64,000 nt of DNA from Populus alba (GCF_005239225.2 NC_133288.1:15010169-15074168), one strand, 5' to 3'. Positions 45,041-56,432 are shown, counted from the first letter of the stretch. Made by a program: numbers and translations. The notes: generated by a model not told the origin, from the sequence alone.

Positions 45041-46610
45041 TAACACAACCAAAAGATTGATGTCTTCTCTTAAGTGCATGAGTGTCGAAGTAATAAATAA
45101 CCCAGCAAGACCAGGGTCAAACCACAGGGAGGTTAACTATATAACAACAACAGCAGCAGTAACAACAACAACAACAACAACAATAATAAGTTAAAAAGGA
45201 CTTTGAGAAATAGGATTAATGTAAGGATTCAACAATGATAAAAACAAATGTCAAGGTTAGAGGTTCCATTAATAATATTAGATATAAGTATAGTATAAAC
45301 TCTTTTTATTAATCAACAAGAAACCACACACAAAGGAGGTTCCAATCGGATGATTTATCCTTAATAGTTCATTATAAATTTTTAACGTGATCATATTAAT
45401 TATTTTATTTAAGTAACACCAAACTTTTAAATATTGTCAGGAATTCATGATGCTAACTTATGTTAACAACAAATGAAGTTCCTTCCATAGCACATGTGTA
45501 GGTTATATCACATGGTTGGCTATAAAAGTGCCAAGCATTTGTTATACCAGGTTTACATAACACAAATCTAGATTAACCATTTAACAAGCAAGGTATTAAG
45601 AATTAGTAAGATAAAAAGATAAGACATGTTAATAGCAAACTTTCTTGGATATAAACATTGAAGTACATATTGAATTTATATTATACTTATCTTAACACCA
45701 TTAGTGAAACCTTAACACCATTAGTGAAACCTTTTCACCTTGATATAATGAACTTAGCTAAACATAATAAGGAAGATAAACATAAATAAACAACATAAGA
45801 ACATAAGTATAGTAAAGGAAATGAAAAACATAAACATAAAATAAAAATAAAGATTACAAAATATAAAGAAAGAGAATGATCTTGATCTAAACAACATAGA
45901 TGCCTAAATGCATGGCAAATGCCTCCTTTTATAGGCTAAAATTTAAAACTATTGATTTGATGACTAATTGTTGAGTGGGTGGCCACATCTTGACTTGGAG
46001 ACAATACTTATCTTCTTGTCTGAACAAAATGTTATTGGTAATGTCAGAATTTGAACAAATTTATGTCATGAAAGTTCTAAGAAATTGTCTCAGCTTTCCA
46101 ACAACAAAAAAATCAATGCATTTGGACTTCTAGAACTCGAGATATGAGCTGAACATTGAACAGTGTTTGGGTTGCAGGACAGATCCAGACTTCTCTGTTG
46201 TTGTTACAATTTGAACTTGAAAACCATCTTTTTAAATTTTGCACTCCCATGAAAGTTTTAGGCCTATGTCTTAGCTTTCCATCCATATAAAGCAGACCTA
46301 AATCCAAGTTCCACAGCTCTAGTTATGACCCAATAACTAAACAGTGTTCCAGTTTGGATTGAATCAGCATCTCTTTTCTAAGCTTAGCCCTCTCTTTGTC
46401 TTCTCAATTTTAATAGTTAAACTCATCAATCAATCCATTGATTTATGTGATAGGCCTGCATTTAAGATGAATATTTACCATAAATTAAAGGTATCTTATA
46501 TTATTAGATGTGTTATTATAAAACATGCTCTAACTAAGGAGTTATTGATACTTAAAGTGCAAAATGATGATATAAAATCTTGATAAAAATACACTTTTAA
46601 GTACTAATCA
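45041..46610 (-). mobile_element. Solo LTR of the Athila-like family (copy a)
   Basis: Starts TAACACAACCAAAAGATTGA and ends TTTTAAGTACTAATCA, matching both ends of the LTR at 52757-54491 (TGACACGACC...TACTAATCA). Flanking 5-mers GTTGT (45036-45040) and GCTGT (46611-46615) differ by one base and fit a target duplication. No internal sequence is left, so it arose by LTR-LTR recombination after inserting into the copia element. Confidence 0.85.
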
Positions 46611-47900
46611 GCTGTGTCCTCCGTGCATGATGATTGTAATGGTTGCTTTTCGTATAACTCGTTTCTTACCATAAGAGAGTAATCAAATGTCAAAACTTCA
46701 GTATTATCTCGGGTCAGAACTTCACTGCTTTGGTACTCCTCCTGAAATGAGGACGTGGAGTGTCCAAAAAACATTTCATTCTCATGGAAATTCACATCCC
46801 GTGTAATTAACATTCTTTTACTCGAAGGATGATAACAACGATATCCTTTATGGGTAGTAACATATCCTAAAAAAACACAACGAATGGCATGAGGCACAAG
46901 TTTATTATGCCGTTGAGGAGGATGCAGGTGAACAAAAGCAACACACCCCACGACCCGTGGGGAAAGATTGGGAGTTGGTGGACTGAGATGTGAAAGCCTG
47001 AAATGGTGTATAGAAGTTGATAATATGAGAAGGAAGACGATTAATAAGATAAGCTGCGGATGTAAGCGCCTCCCCCAATACTATAGAAGTAGATATGCTA
47101 CAGTGAGCGAAGCACATACCATTTCTAACAGGTGTCTATTTTTTCATCCAGCAACCCTATTATATTGAGGAGTATACGAGCACATGGTCTGATGAACAAT
47201 ACCATGCAGTTCCAGCAAGGAACGAAGTTATAGATTAACATATTCACCACCATTGTCACTTCTAAGAACTTGGATCTGACTGTTATATTACACCACAATC
47301 ATTTTATGAAACCTCTGAAAGGCCGAACTGACTTCACTTTTTGATTTTAACAAAGTAACCCAAGTCAGTTTGTTACAATTGTCAATATAAGTAACAAACC
47401 AGTGAGCACCACCAATAGTAGCTATTTTTTACAATCCCCATACATCAGAATGCACAATCATAAAAGGAATGGTACTTTTATTGAAACTCGAAGGAAAAGA
47501 GGTTCGATGACTCTTAGCCATTTCACAACACATCACACTTAAATTAGGAAACATCAGTCCTGACAAACAAAATAGGAAATAACTTGTGTAGATAACTGAA
47601 GGAAGCATACCCAAGATGTCTATGCCACATCCAGATATCTGACACTTTATTAGTATTCCTTTGAGACCCATAACTGGAAAGAGCTCGAGTCAGCAAGCTA
47701 GAACTACTGCTTGTCAGTTCCAAGTAATAAAGTTTTCCTCTTCTAATACCATAACCAATCGTCTTTCGCGTCCAGATATCCTTAAAAACACAAAAATAAA
47801 GCAAAAAAATAACCAAACAATATAAGGTAAGGGTTATTTGAGCAACAAACAACAAATTATAGTTTAAAGAGGGAACCACAAGAACAATGTCAAGTTTCAT
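46604..47900 (-). pseudogene. copia integrase region
   Basis: Frames in order: the GAG-pre-integrase part (47544-47900) with GKLYYLELTSSS and DIWMWHRHLGYASFSYLHKL (47671), then EALTSAAYLINRLPSHIINF and GCVAFVHLHPPQRHNKLVPH, and RCVFLGYVTTHKGYRCYHPS, the end of the integrase core. Broken by stops near 47430 and 46950. Confidence 0.75.
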
Positions 47901-48424
47901 GGTATTAGTAAGGGAAACAGTGCCTTCCCCAATAACAGGGACGACATTACCATTAACAACATTGACCTTGGTTTGGGCTGATGTTTTTAGTGATGAAACC
48001 TATTTAGAATTGCTTGTCATATGTTTAGTAGCTCCGGAATCAATTATCCATGTATTATTCATAACAAAAGTAGAAGTACTTAGTGCCTTACCATCTATAC
48101 CTATTGTAGCAACCATGGCAGATGCCTTGTCTGCTATCTGGTCTGAATCCTTCCTAGTTTCTGTAATAAAGGCTCGTAACTTATTGCACCGAGGATAACG
48201 GGTTTTATCCCAATTCTTGGGATATTCAATCAGCTAAAAACAACGACTCTTGGAGTGTCCCAGCAGGCCATGATGTGGGCATTTTCCTTGGGGATGATCC
48301 CAGCTTGGCTGGCTAGGTTGAGTTTGTCTTAGCCGGTTTTATGACCCTCCTCAGTTCAACCTAGAGGATGATCCACGGGTTTTTGCTGCCATGGTAGTAG
48401 GTTCACTCTTGTCAACCTCCATCT

Positions 48425-49101
48425 TCATTGCTTCCTTCTTATCAACTTCACGACAAACATATGCATAAGAAGCTTGAAGGCTAAGTGGGGGATCCTTCCT
48501 AGCACTTCTCCATGTACCTGATCAAACCTGTCATCAAGACCACCAAGAAATATATACACTCGATGTCTCTTAGTGGATTTCTGAAACATCTTGATGTCAT
48601 TTTCACACTCCATGGATACTCTATTAAAGTGATCCAATTCTTGGAAAATCTTAGTTAGCTCCCTAAAATATGTTGCCAAAGGTTGGCTATTCTGACGAAG
48701 ATGTGATGCCTTCTGATTCAACGAATAAATTCTAGCCGCGTCATTCTCATCAAAGGAAGCTGCTTTAAGGGAGTCCCAATTCTCCTTTGATGTAGACAAC
48801 CAAATATATCGTTTCATAATTTTAGGCTTCATTGAAGACAAAAGCCAACTCTTGATTTTTTGATCTTTAGAGAACTAGTCATCATATTTAGGATCGTCTT
48901 CGTGAGGTGCCTTGATCGACCCCCATGAAGATATCCCATCTTCTTCTTTCCAGCAATATGGATTTGAATGAGAGGAGCCCATAAATCATAGTTTTTTTCA
49001 TTCAAAACCATACCAATATTACAGCTTGAATTTTTTGTTTGCACCATGTTTGGAGCAGCTGCTGGAGCATCTTGAGAATTGGCCCCCTTTTCTTCAGCCA
49101 T
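48425..49101 (-). pseudogene. copia gag
   Basis: Two frames cover gag: the N-terminal part from MAEEKGANSQDAPAAAPNMV (start at 49101) and the body with KENWDSLKAASFDENDAARI, YFRELTKIFQELDHFNRVSM and VYIFLGGLDDRFDQVHGEVL. A zinc knuckle-like CPHHGLLGHSKSRC lies further on near 48240-48280. Confidence 0.75.
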
Positions 49102-49320
49102 CTCTCTTACTGTTGGTATAGCCTAAAACTTGCAGTTTTGATAGATTATGAAACAATACAGACTTACAAAACAGGGGAGGGGCATCAATAATTTCACAGT
49201 TGCTCGTTAAAATCAATCACAAACACCGACATTAACAACTCTAAGTTGCTCGTTGCAATTACTCAGAGACATGATAGGAAACAAAAAAATTTAGGGTTCA
49301 ATGTTTTCTTTTCTATTCAA

Positions 49321-49332
49321 GCTCTGATACCA
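49321..49332 (-). other. Primer binding site, initiator Met-tRNA type
   Basis: TGGTATCAGAGC on the minus strand, directly inside the 5' LTR of the copia element. It is the standard copia primer site. Confidence 0.9.
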
Positions 49333-49498
49333 AGAAGAAATAATGCTTTCTTATTATTCTGTTTTCATCATACAACAGGTATATATACAACCCTACATTT
49401 TTCCTAACAGAATAAGGAAAGACTAATTACTTCCTAAACTAGGAAACCAAATATTATAGGAATCCCACAAATTTTAGGAATACTAATACAAGTCATCA
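49333..49498 (-). repeat. 5' LTR of the copia element
   Basis: Near copy of 42872-43047, with shared CTTTCTTATTATTCTGTTTT, TATATATACAACCCTA and CCAAATATTATAGGAATCCC. The outermost bases read AGTCATCA where the other LTR has AGTTAACA. Confidence 0.75.
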
Positions 49499-50039
49499 AT
49501 ATGATGTCATAAAAAATTAAATATAAATGGATTAATATTTAATAAATGATATTTTTAATATATTTTCATGTTATTTATTTGAATGAAATTTAATTAAAAA
49601 TGTTTTTTTTAAAAAGCATAATGGGTTGAATAAATAGAGGTCAATGTGACTGGGCATGTGTGGCCTAAAGGAAAAAAAAGGCCACACACAGGGGCTTGCA
49701 CACTTGGCATTTTCTTTTTTTCTTTTTTGGTAAAAAGAGAAAACAAATTTTCAAAAAAAAAAAAAAATATAGGCGATGCATCATCTATCTTGCTAGTTAT
49801 TGATCACTAGAGAGGTAGTCAAAAATTCAAGTTAGAATTTATTTGACCTAAAAATTCATTTTAAAGCTATTTTCATCTAAAAACACCTAATGAACATTCT
49901 TATCATGCCAATAAATCAATAACAATGCCCTTTTATTTTCAAGCAAAAAACTTCATTTATACATTTTTGGTCCCTTTAGTTTTAGTCATTTAAACTTAGG
50001 CCATAAATTTCATTTGTTTCAAGTTTCAGTTCTTGAGCT
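49499..50039. other. Spacer between retroelements
   Basis: A/T-rich DNA without a gene. It contains a fold-back with 10-bp perfect arms, TGTGTGGCCT (49657-49666) and AGGCCACACA (49679-49688), around a purine-rich 12-nt loop. Confidence 0.5.
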
Positions 50040-52756
50040 CTAAGAGAAGAGAGATAATGTCATTGGAAAATAGGGGAGAAGATAGTGTGGTTTGTTGGCC
50101 ATATTATGACCATATAAAAAGTTGATTTTGATATAAATAGGTTTATCATGATGAGAGGTGTCGTGAATAACATGTGTAGTATGCATAGAAATAACATCAC
50201 ATAAGATTTGATCCTTATACTTTCCTACTAAGAATGTAACCAACACTTGTCTATTCACCTTAACAACACCACATTTATTCAATCATTAAAGCTGATAAGG
50301 TTTCTCATGCCTTATAATACTCAAGCCCAACTTTATAACCAAAGTTTACACTAACAACATTAGCACAACTACCACTATCAATGATCTTACTATATACTTT
50401 ATTTTTGATTTGGCATCTGACACAATCAAAAAGTTGATGTCTTATCCCAAGTGCAAGAGTGTCAAAGTAATAAATAACCCGGTAAGACCGGGGTCGATCC
50501 ATATGGAGGTCAATTATATAAATTATAAAAATAATATATATAATTTAACAAAGAGTTAAAGAGATCTTTGAGATGTGAGATTAATATAAGGATTAAACAA
50601 TGATAAAGATAATTGTCAAGGTTAGAGGATCCACTAATAGTATTAGAAATAAGTAAAGTATAAACTCTTTATAAATTATCAACATGATCATATTAATCAT
50701 CTTATTTATGTAACACCATACTTATAAATTTTATCAGGTATTCATGATGCTAACTTATGTTGACAACAAATCAAGTTCCTCTCATAACAACGATATCACC
50801 CGAAGACTATGAAGGATCAAAGCATTTGATGTACCAAGTGTTATACAACACAAATCTAGATTAACCATTTAACAAGCAAGGTATTAAGGATTGATAAGAT
50901 AAAAAGATAAAACATGTTAATATCAAATTTTCTTTGATATAAGCATTTAAGTCCATGTTGAGTTTATATTATACATATTTTAACACCATTAGTGAAACCT
51001 TTTCACCTTGATATAATTAACTTAGCTAAATATTATGAAGAAGAAAAACATAAATAAACAATATAAGAACATAAACATGATATAAGTTAACTAAGTATAG
51101 TAAAGGAAATGAACATCATAAACAAGAGATTAATGAAAGCAAAACTTAAGCATTACAAAAATATAAAGAAAGAGAGCAAGAACATGATCTTGATCTGAAA
51201 ACCAAGATGCCTAAATGAATGGCAAATGCCTCCTTTTATAGGCTAAAATTCAGAACTATTCAATTGGTAATTGATTATTGACGTAGTGGCTAACTAATGA
51301 TTTAGTGGATTTGGTGGACAACAACATTCAAGCATTTTGGCTAGATGAAATGACACTGATGCAATCAGAATTTGGCAAAGTGTTCTTCATGAAAAATTGT
51401 TGGAAATTGTTTTATCTTTCCACCCACCAAATTTGACATCCTTTTGCCTTCCAGAACTCCAACTATAGGTAAAATTATGATCAGTGTTTGGGCTGGATTG
51501 CAGGACAGATTCTAACTTCTCTTTTGTGGCCAATCTTTGAATTTTAAAAGGACAGATTTAGGTCTTCCACTATTCGTGAATGTTGTAGGCCTATTTCTTA
51601 GCTTTCTATCCATATAAACCAAACTAAAATTCAAGATCTAAAGCTCCGAATATGACCCAATAACTAAACAGTGTTGCAATTTGAATTGAATTGGCATCTC
51701 CTTTCTAAGCTTAGCCTTTTCTTTGTCCTTTCACTTTCAATTGTTAATCACATCAATTAATCCTTTGAATTATGAGATATGCTTGCATTTAAATGAGCAT
51801 TTACCATAAATTAAAGCTATCTTATATTATCATATTTGTTATTATAAAACATGATCTAGTTAAGGAGTTATTGATACTTTAAGTGCAAAATGATGATATA
51901 AAACCTTGATAAAAATGTACTTTTAAATACTAATCAACATCTAGTATGAAAAATATTCTATCTTTATTGCTCTACGTCATCTTCTTTAACCCGAGTACTT
52001 AAAGCTCTCTTTATCACCGTGACTTGCCCTCATTTGCATATTCAACATCATTATCATCTATAAGTGGTGGCATATCATCACAATCAAACATCACACTAGT
52101 AGATTCAATTTCTCCATCATCCGTTAAAATCAAGATTATCTTATTTACACATTATGATGCATACTGCCCTAATCCCTGACACTTATAACACTTATTATCT
52201 CGATTACGCTTTGTTTGCACTTCAATTTTAGACTTTTGTTCAATGGCCGAAACTTGCTTCTTTGGGTTGCTAAGTTCAACAACTTTAAGAATCATTATTG
52301 GCTTTGATAGTACATTACTCTATCTTCTATAATTCATCTTCCAACCTGAATAAGCTCCTGGGCGTGCATTACTCTTTCTTTTCATTTGTTTCTCTACTTT
52401 AATAGCCAAATGTACTAAATCCTCAAAGTCCATATAAGGTTGTAATTCCACCACATTAGTTATGTCTTTATTCAACCTACTAAAAAACCTAAACATTGCT
52501 ACTCCCTCATCCTCAATAATATTGGCTCTAATTATGATGCCTCTAACTCCTTATGATATTCTTCCATACTCTTGAAACCCTAAGTAATAGTCTACAATCA
52601 ATTAAGCAATTTCTTATTAAAATGCTTGGGAATAAATCTCTTTATCATGATTGTCTTCATCTCCTCCCATATACCAACAACTCTCGCTTCGTTCCTCCTC
52701 CTATCTACCACTAATCTTTCCCACTAACCAATAGCATAATCAGTAAACTCTATAAT
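50040..52756 (-). mobile_element. Decayed Ty3/gypsy gag-protease fragment, interrupted
   Basis: Minus-strand pieces: gag body near 52300-52750; a zinc knuckle CYKCQGLGQYAS, stop, C at 52148-52190; then, after a solo LTR insertion (50418-51936), a protease with SKIIDSGSCANVVSV near 50360 and KVNRQVLVTFLVGKYKDQIL near 50220. It is the same family as 1-1060. Its gag end is cut at 52756 by the Athila-like element; anything beyond is outside the window. Confidence 0.7.
50418..51936 (-). mobile_element. Solo LTR of the Athila-like family (copy b)
   Basis: Starts TGACACAATCAAAAAGTTGA and ends TTTTAAATACTAATCA. The internal course is colinear with the LTR at 52757, including the ACCCGGTAAGACCGGGGTCG phrase. 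Flanking 5-mers GCATC (50413-50417) and ACATC (51937-51941) fit a target duplication with one change. It sits in the protease region of the gypsy fragment. Confidence 0.87.
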
Positions 52757-54491
52757 TGACACGACCAAAAGCTTGATGTCTTTTCCCAAGTGCAGGAGTG
52801 TCGAAGTAATAAATAACCCGGCAAGACCGGGGTCGAACCACAGAGAGGTTAATTGTATAAATTATAAATAACAAAACAACAACAACAACAACAATAATAA
52901 CAATAGTAATTACAATACTCAGTACGTGGCGTTGTTACACCTGAGAATGATCCAAAAGACCGGGTCACAGGTTTCCAGCCTATATACTGAGTTTATGAAA
53001 AGATCAAAGGGATATATTACAGAATGTAAATAACAACAATAACAATAATAATAATAACAATAGTAGTAGTAGTAGTAATAGAAGAAGATGAAGAAATTAA
53101 TGAGAACTTTGAGTTGGAAGATTAATGTAAGGATTAACCAATGATAAAAACGAATGTCAAGGTTAGAGGATCCACTAACGGTACTTCAAACAAGTATAAT
53201 ATAAACTCTTATTACTCAATTGGAAATCACACATAAAGGAGGTTCCCATCAGATTATAAATTGTTAACATGATTACATTAGTTATCTTATTCGAATAAAG
53301 CTAATACTTGTAAATGTTGGCAGGCATTCATGATTATAACTTATGTTAACAACAAATCAAGTCCCTTTCATAGCTCAGGTGTCGGTTATACCATACAGTA
53401 TGGGCTATGAAAGTACCAAGTATTTGTTGTACCAAGTGTTATACAACATAAATCTAGATTAACCATTTAACAAGCAAAGTATTAAAAGTGAACAAGATAA
53501 CAAATATAAAACATGTTAGTATCCAACGTTAAGGTCCATGTTAAGTTTATATTATACTTATTCTTACACCATTAGTGTACCCCTTTTCACCTTGACATAA
53601 TTAACTTAGCTAAACATAATGAAAGAAAGAAACATAAATGAACAAGGTAAGAACATAAATGAGAAAGAAGTTAACTAAGTAAACGAAAGGAAATGAAGTG
53701 CATAAACTTGATATTAATGAAAGAAAAACATAAGCAATACAAAGAGAGAAAACAAGAGCATGATCTTGATCTGGAAACCAAGATGCCTCAATACATGGTA
53801 AGTGCCTCCTTTTATAGGCCAAAATTTGGAACTATTGATTTGTTGACTAATTGATGAGTGGGTGGCCACATCTTGACTAGATAACAATCCTTATCTTCTT
53901 GTCTGATCAAGACGTCATTGCTAACATCATAATTTGCCCAGAATCCTCAAGAATGTTCTAGGAAATTGTCTCAGCTTTCCAACAAAAAAAAGATGAGGTC
54001 ATTTGGACTTCTAGAACTCAAGATATGGGCTGAACACTAAATAGTGTTTGGGCTGCAGGACAGCTTCGGACTTCTTCGTTGTTCCTTCAATTTGGACTTC
54101 AAAACGACCTTTTCAAATCTTGGGCTCCTCATGAAAGTTGTAGGCTTTTGTCTTACCTTTCCATCCATATAAAGTGGACCTAAATCCGAAATCTAGAGCT
54201 CCAGATATGATCCAATTACCGAGCAATGTTCCGGTTTGGACTACACCGACATCTCTTTTCTAAGTTTGGCCATCTCTTTGTCCTTTAACTTTCAATGCTT
54301 AAACTCATCAATCAATCCTTTTATTTATGTGATAGTCCTGCATTTAAAATGAGCATTTACCATAAATTAAGGTATCTTATAATATCAAACTTGTTATTAT
54401 AAAACATACTTTAGTTAAGGAGTTATTGATACTTCAAGTGCAAAATGATGATATAAAACCTTGATAAACATGCACTTTTAAGTACTAATCA
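52757..54491 (-). repeat. 3' LTR of the Athila-like element
   Basis: 1735 bp, bounded by TG...CA (TGACACGACC ... TACTAATCA on the plus strand). It contains (AAC)n, (AAT)n and (TAG)n microsatellites. Over the 1.1 kb visible in both LTRs I saw only three one-base indels relative to 62884-64000 and no substitution. Confidence 0.9.
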
Positions 54492-54504
54492 CACCCCCCA
54501 ACCA
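54492..54504 (-). other. Polypurine tract next to the 3' LTR
   Basis: Minus strand reads GGTTGGGGGGTG directly before the LTR start TGATTAG. This position is where plus-strand DNA synthesis of an LTR element starts. The T interruptions make it slightly imperfect. Confidence 0.55.
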
Positions 54505-55737
54505 GCTTATTACTAGTCCCTAGTAATCTAAAGCGTTAAAATAGAGAAACAATTTGCAAGTTCCACAAAGCAAGGCATTCATCATTCAACTTCCATTAAT
54601 CTATCCAGATAAACAAACTCTCATTAAATTTATATTCCTGCTTCATACTTCTTAAACAAGATATTAATAAACCTTCTTTTTGTGTGCTCAATGAAAACAT
54701 AGATGATGGGGCTTTTGTTGGAAGAAAACAATATTATGTTCAAATGTTTAAGGTGAACTTCCTTGGGTTGGGATTATTTTTTTTTCTTTTTATTTATATA
54801 CACATACAACTTAAAACACAATGTATCTTTAACCCATGTAACGAGTTTTAGGCTAATGACTCCCAGACCAGTTGGTCTTAGGGCATTAGGTGTTGAGACA
54901 CCCCTACGAGCTTAACAACTCGGGTTGCAGATACTAATACGTAGATAGTGCAATGTTTGATTCCCTTAAGCTTTTCTCCTTAACCCATGTAACAAGCTTT
55001 GGGCCAATAGCTCCCAAGTCAGTTGACTTTAGGGTATTAGGTGTTAAAACACCCCTTCGGGCTTAATTGCTTAGGTTATGGAGGCTACGAAACCAAACTT
55101 ATCCACGTTTTATTATCATCAATACTATCTTTTTTTTTCTTTTTCTTCTTCTTTCTTTTTTTTTTTTTTTTTTTGCAAATTATATACTATCCTTTACCCT
55201 TAGTTGTTACCTTCAACAAAAGAACATAATTACTGTAATAATCCAATGTGCAACCCACAATCATATGTTAAAGTGTGTGTGTGAAAATGAATGTTTAATA
55301 ATACTTGTTAAATGAGTATATGAGCAGAATCAAGTGATAACAATGTGAGAGTTTGTAAACCTGAATATTTCAAGAAGTATTATGATAGACCTTGGTAATG
55401 AAACTTACTAAGATGCGTCTCTAGAGTCAATAAAATTGATTCCATACTCTGCCATCCTAATAACAATTTTGTCAAATGGTTTTAATAATAGCAAAAACAG
55501 TTAGCAAGTTAGTATTTTTTTTTTTTTTAAACTACTACCCTCTCCCCCCAACCAAAACGAGACATTGTCCTCAATGTTCGAAGGTAGAAAGATAGAGTAT
55601 AGAAGACATCACCTGAAACAGCGAACAATGACAAACCTGAAACACACTTAAACAAACATAAGAAGTAACAAAAAATAATATGCTATTAATAAAACCAAAA
55701 GACACAAGGTTTCACAGATGAAAGGCTCAAATCTAAT
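54505..55737 (-). other. Non-coding 3' region of the Athila-like element
   Basis: No convincing frame. It holds an imperfect 151-bp direct duplication (units starting 54831 and 54982, both AACCCATGTAAC), each with a GGTGTTGAGACACC-type hairpin near its middle. There is also a long T tract (55152-55174) and a stem CATTGTCCTCAATG at 55563 next to a second purine tract. Confidence 0.6.
55541..55577 (-). other. Internal polypurine tract and ACATTGAGGACAATGT stem
   Basis: Minus strand reads ACATTGAGGACAATGT (6-bp arms, 4-nt loop; 55562-55577), then CTCGTTTTGGTTGGGGGGAGAGG. A second purine tract about 1 kb inside the 3' LTR resembles that next to the LTR (both contain GGTTGGGGGG). The arrangement suggests a secondary priming site or a duplicated end. 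Confidence 0.5.
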
Positions 55738-56367
55738 CTAAGCTTTTTTACGGCTTTCCTTAGTTGACCAATCTAGACGACTCATGCAGGGATCAATGAC
55801 AGGGATGAAAGATTGTAGTTGGTCAATCAATTGTTCAGCAGTAGCAGCAGAGATTATGATTCGTCGTGCCGAAGATGTTAGAAATTCCTGTTCCACAGCT
55901 TGATCAAGGAAAGACAGCAACTTATCATAAAAACCATTAACATTTAACAAACCTATAGGTTTATGGTGAATGTGCAGTTGGGCCCAAGATGAAATATGAA
56001 AGATCTCTTCCAATGTGCCCAGACCACCTAGTAAGGCAATGAAGGCATCAGCATGGTTAAACATGGTATTCAGTCGGTCAGACATTGTTGGGACCTGTAG
56101 TTCCTCTCCAATTGTTTTTCCAATGATGTCCCCAGTTGCTAAAGCTTTGGGGACAACCCCCAAAACTTGACTGCCTCCTAAAAATGCAGCCATTGACACA
56201 CCTCCCATTAACCCAAGGCTACCTCCCCCATACACTAAATGAATCTTTCTCTCAGCTAGTACCCGACCAAGATGATTTGCTGATTCTAAAAACTCTTTTT
56301 CTTTCCCAGGACTGGATCCACCGAAAACACAAATATTTTTTATGTGATGACTTGAGGAACCTGCCAT
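55738..56367 (-). CDS. LOG-like cytokinin phosphoribohydrolase carried by the retroelement
   Basis: 209 residues in one exon, no breaks. LOG enzymes release active cytokinin bases from riboside monophosphates. Visible: NICVFGGSSPGKEKEF (11-26), VYGGGSLGLMGGVS (45-58, nucleotide-binding loop), MSDR (95-98, conserved Arg), ADAFIAL then LGGLGTLEE (113-121), WAQLHIHHKPIGLLNVNGFY (128-147). The family motif is PGGxGTxxE; here Pro113 is Leu, explained by one C-to-T change, while the Gly-Gly, Gly-Thr and the final Glu121 are kept. Typical plant LOG genes have several introns; this copy has none, so it is a retrocopy or derives from an intronless LOG branch. A TATA box (56433-56440) and a GA-rich tract lie upstream. 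It sits between integrase and the 3' LTR. Activity is uncertain because of the Pro change. Confidence 0.9.
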   Translation of the reverse strand: MAGSSSHHIKNICVFGGSSPGKEKEFLESANHLGRVLAERKIHLVYGGGSLGLMGGVSMAAFLGGSQVLGVVPKALATGDIIGKTIGEELQVPTMSDRLNTMFNHADAFIALLGGLGTLEEIFHISSWAQLHIHHKPIGLLNVNGFYDKLLSFLDQAVEQEFLTSSARRIIISAATAEQLIDQLQSFIPVIDPCMSRLDWSTKESRKKA

Positions 56368-56432
56368 TTCTACACACTTCTATATTTGATGAATGTATGG
56401 GATGAGTAGAAATGAAGGGAAGGAAGAGAAGA

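Larger units (their letters stand above)
42872..49498 (-). mobile_element. Ty1/copia retrotransposon, split by a solo LTR
   Basis: Short LTRs lie at both ends: 42872-43047 (3') and 49333-49498 (5'). The primer site at 49321-49332 is an exact TGGTATCAGAGC (initiator Met-tRNA), and the polypurine tract TTGAGGGGGAA is next to the 3' LTR at 43048. Gag, protease, integrase, RT and RNase H remnants follow in order on the minus strand. Flanking 5-mers TTATG (42867-42871) and ATATG (49499-49503) look like a mutated target duplication. A foreign solo LTR (45041-46610) interrupts the integrase-RT junction. Stops and frameshifts make it non-autonomous. Confidence 0.88.

Noticed and set aside
52812..52840. 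tRNA gene suspected from the GGTTCGACCCC motif
   Set aside because: No acceptor stem, anticodon arm or A box at the right distance; it is LTR sequence.
53610..53822. 70-codon frame in the 3' LTR, identical to one at 63738-63950
   Set aside because: Identity follows from the LTR duplication; the frame is low-complexity, hydrophobic, and not conserved in the solo LTRs at 45041 and 50418.
55041..55315. Phe-rich frames at the poly-T tract
   Set aside because: Low-complexity artefact of the T run in the element's non-coding 3' part.
56136..56405. 89-codon frame opposite the LOG-like gene
   Set aside because: Antisense shadow; the LOG frame has clear family motifs.
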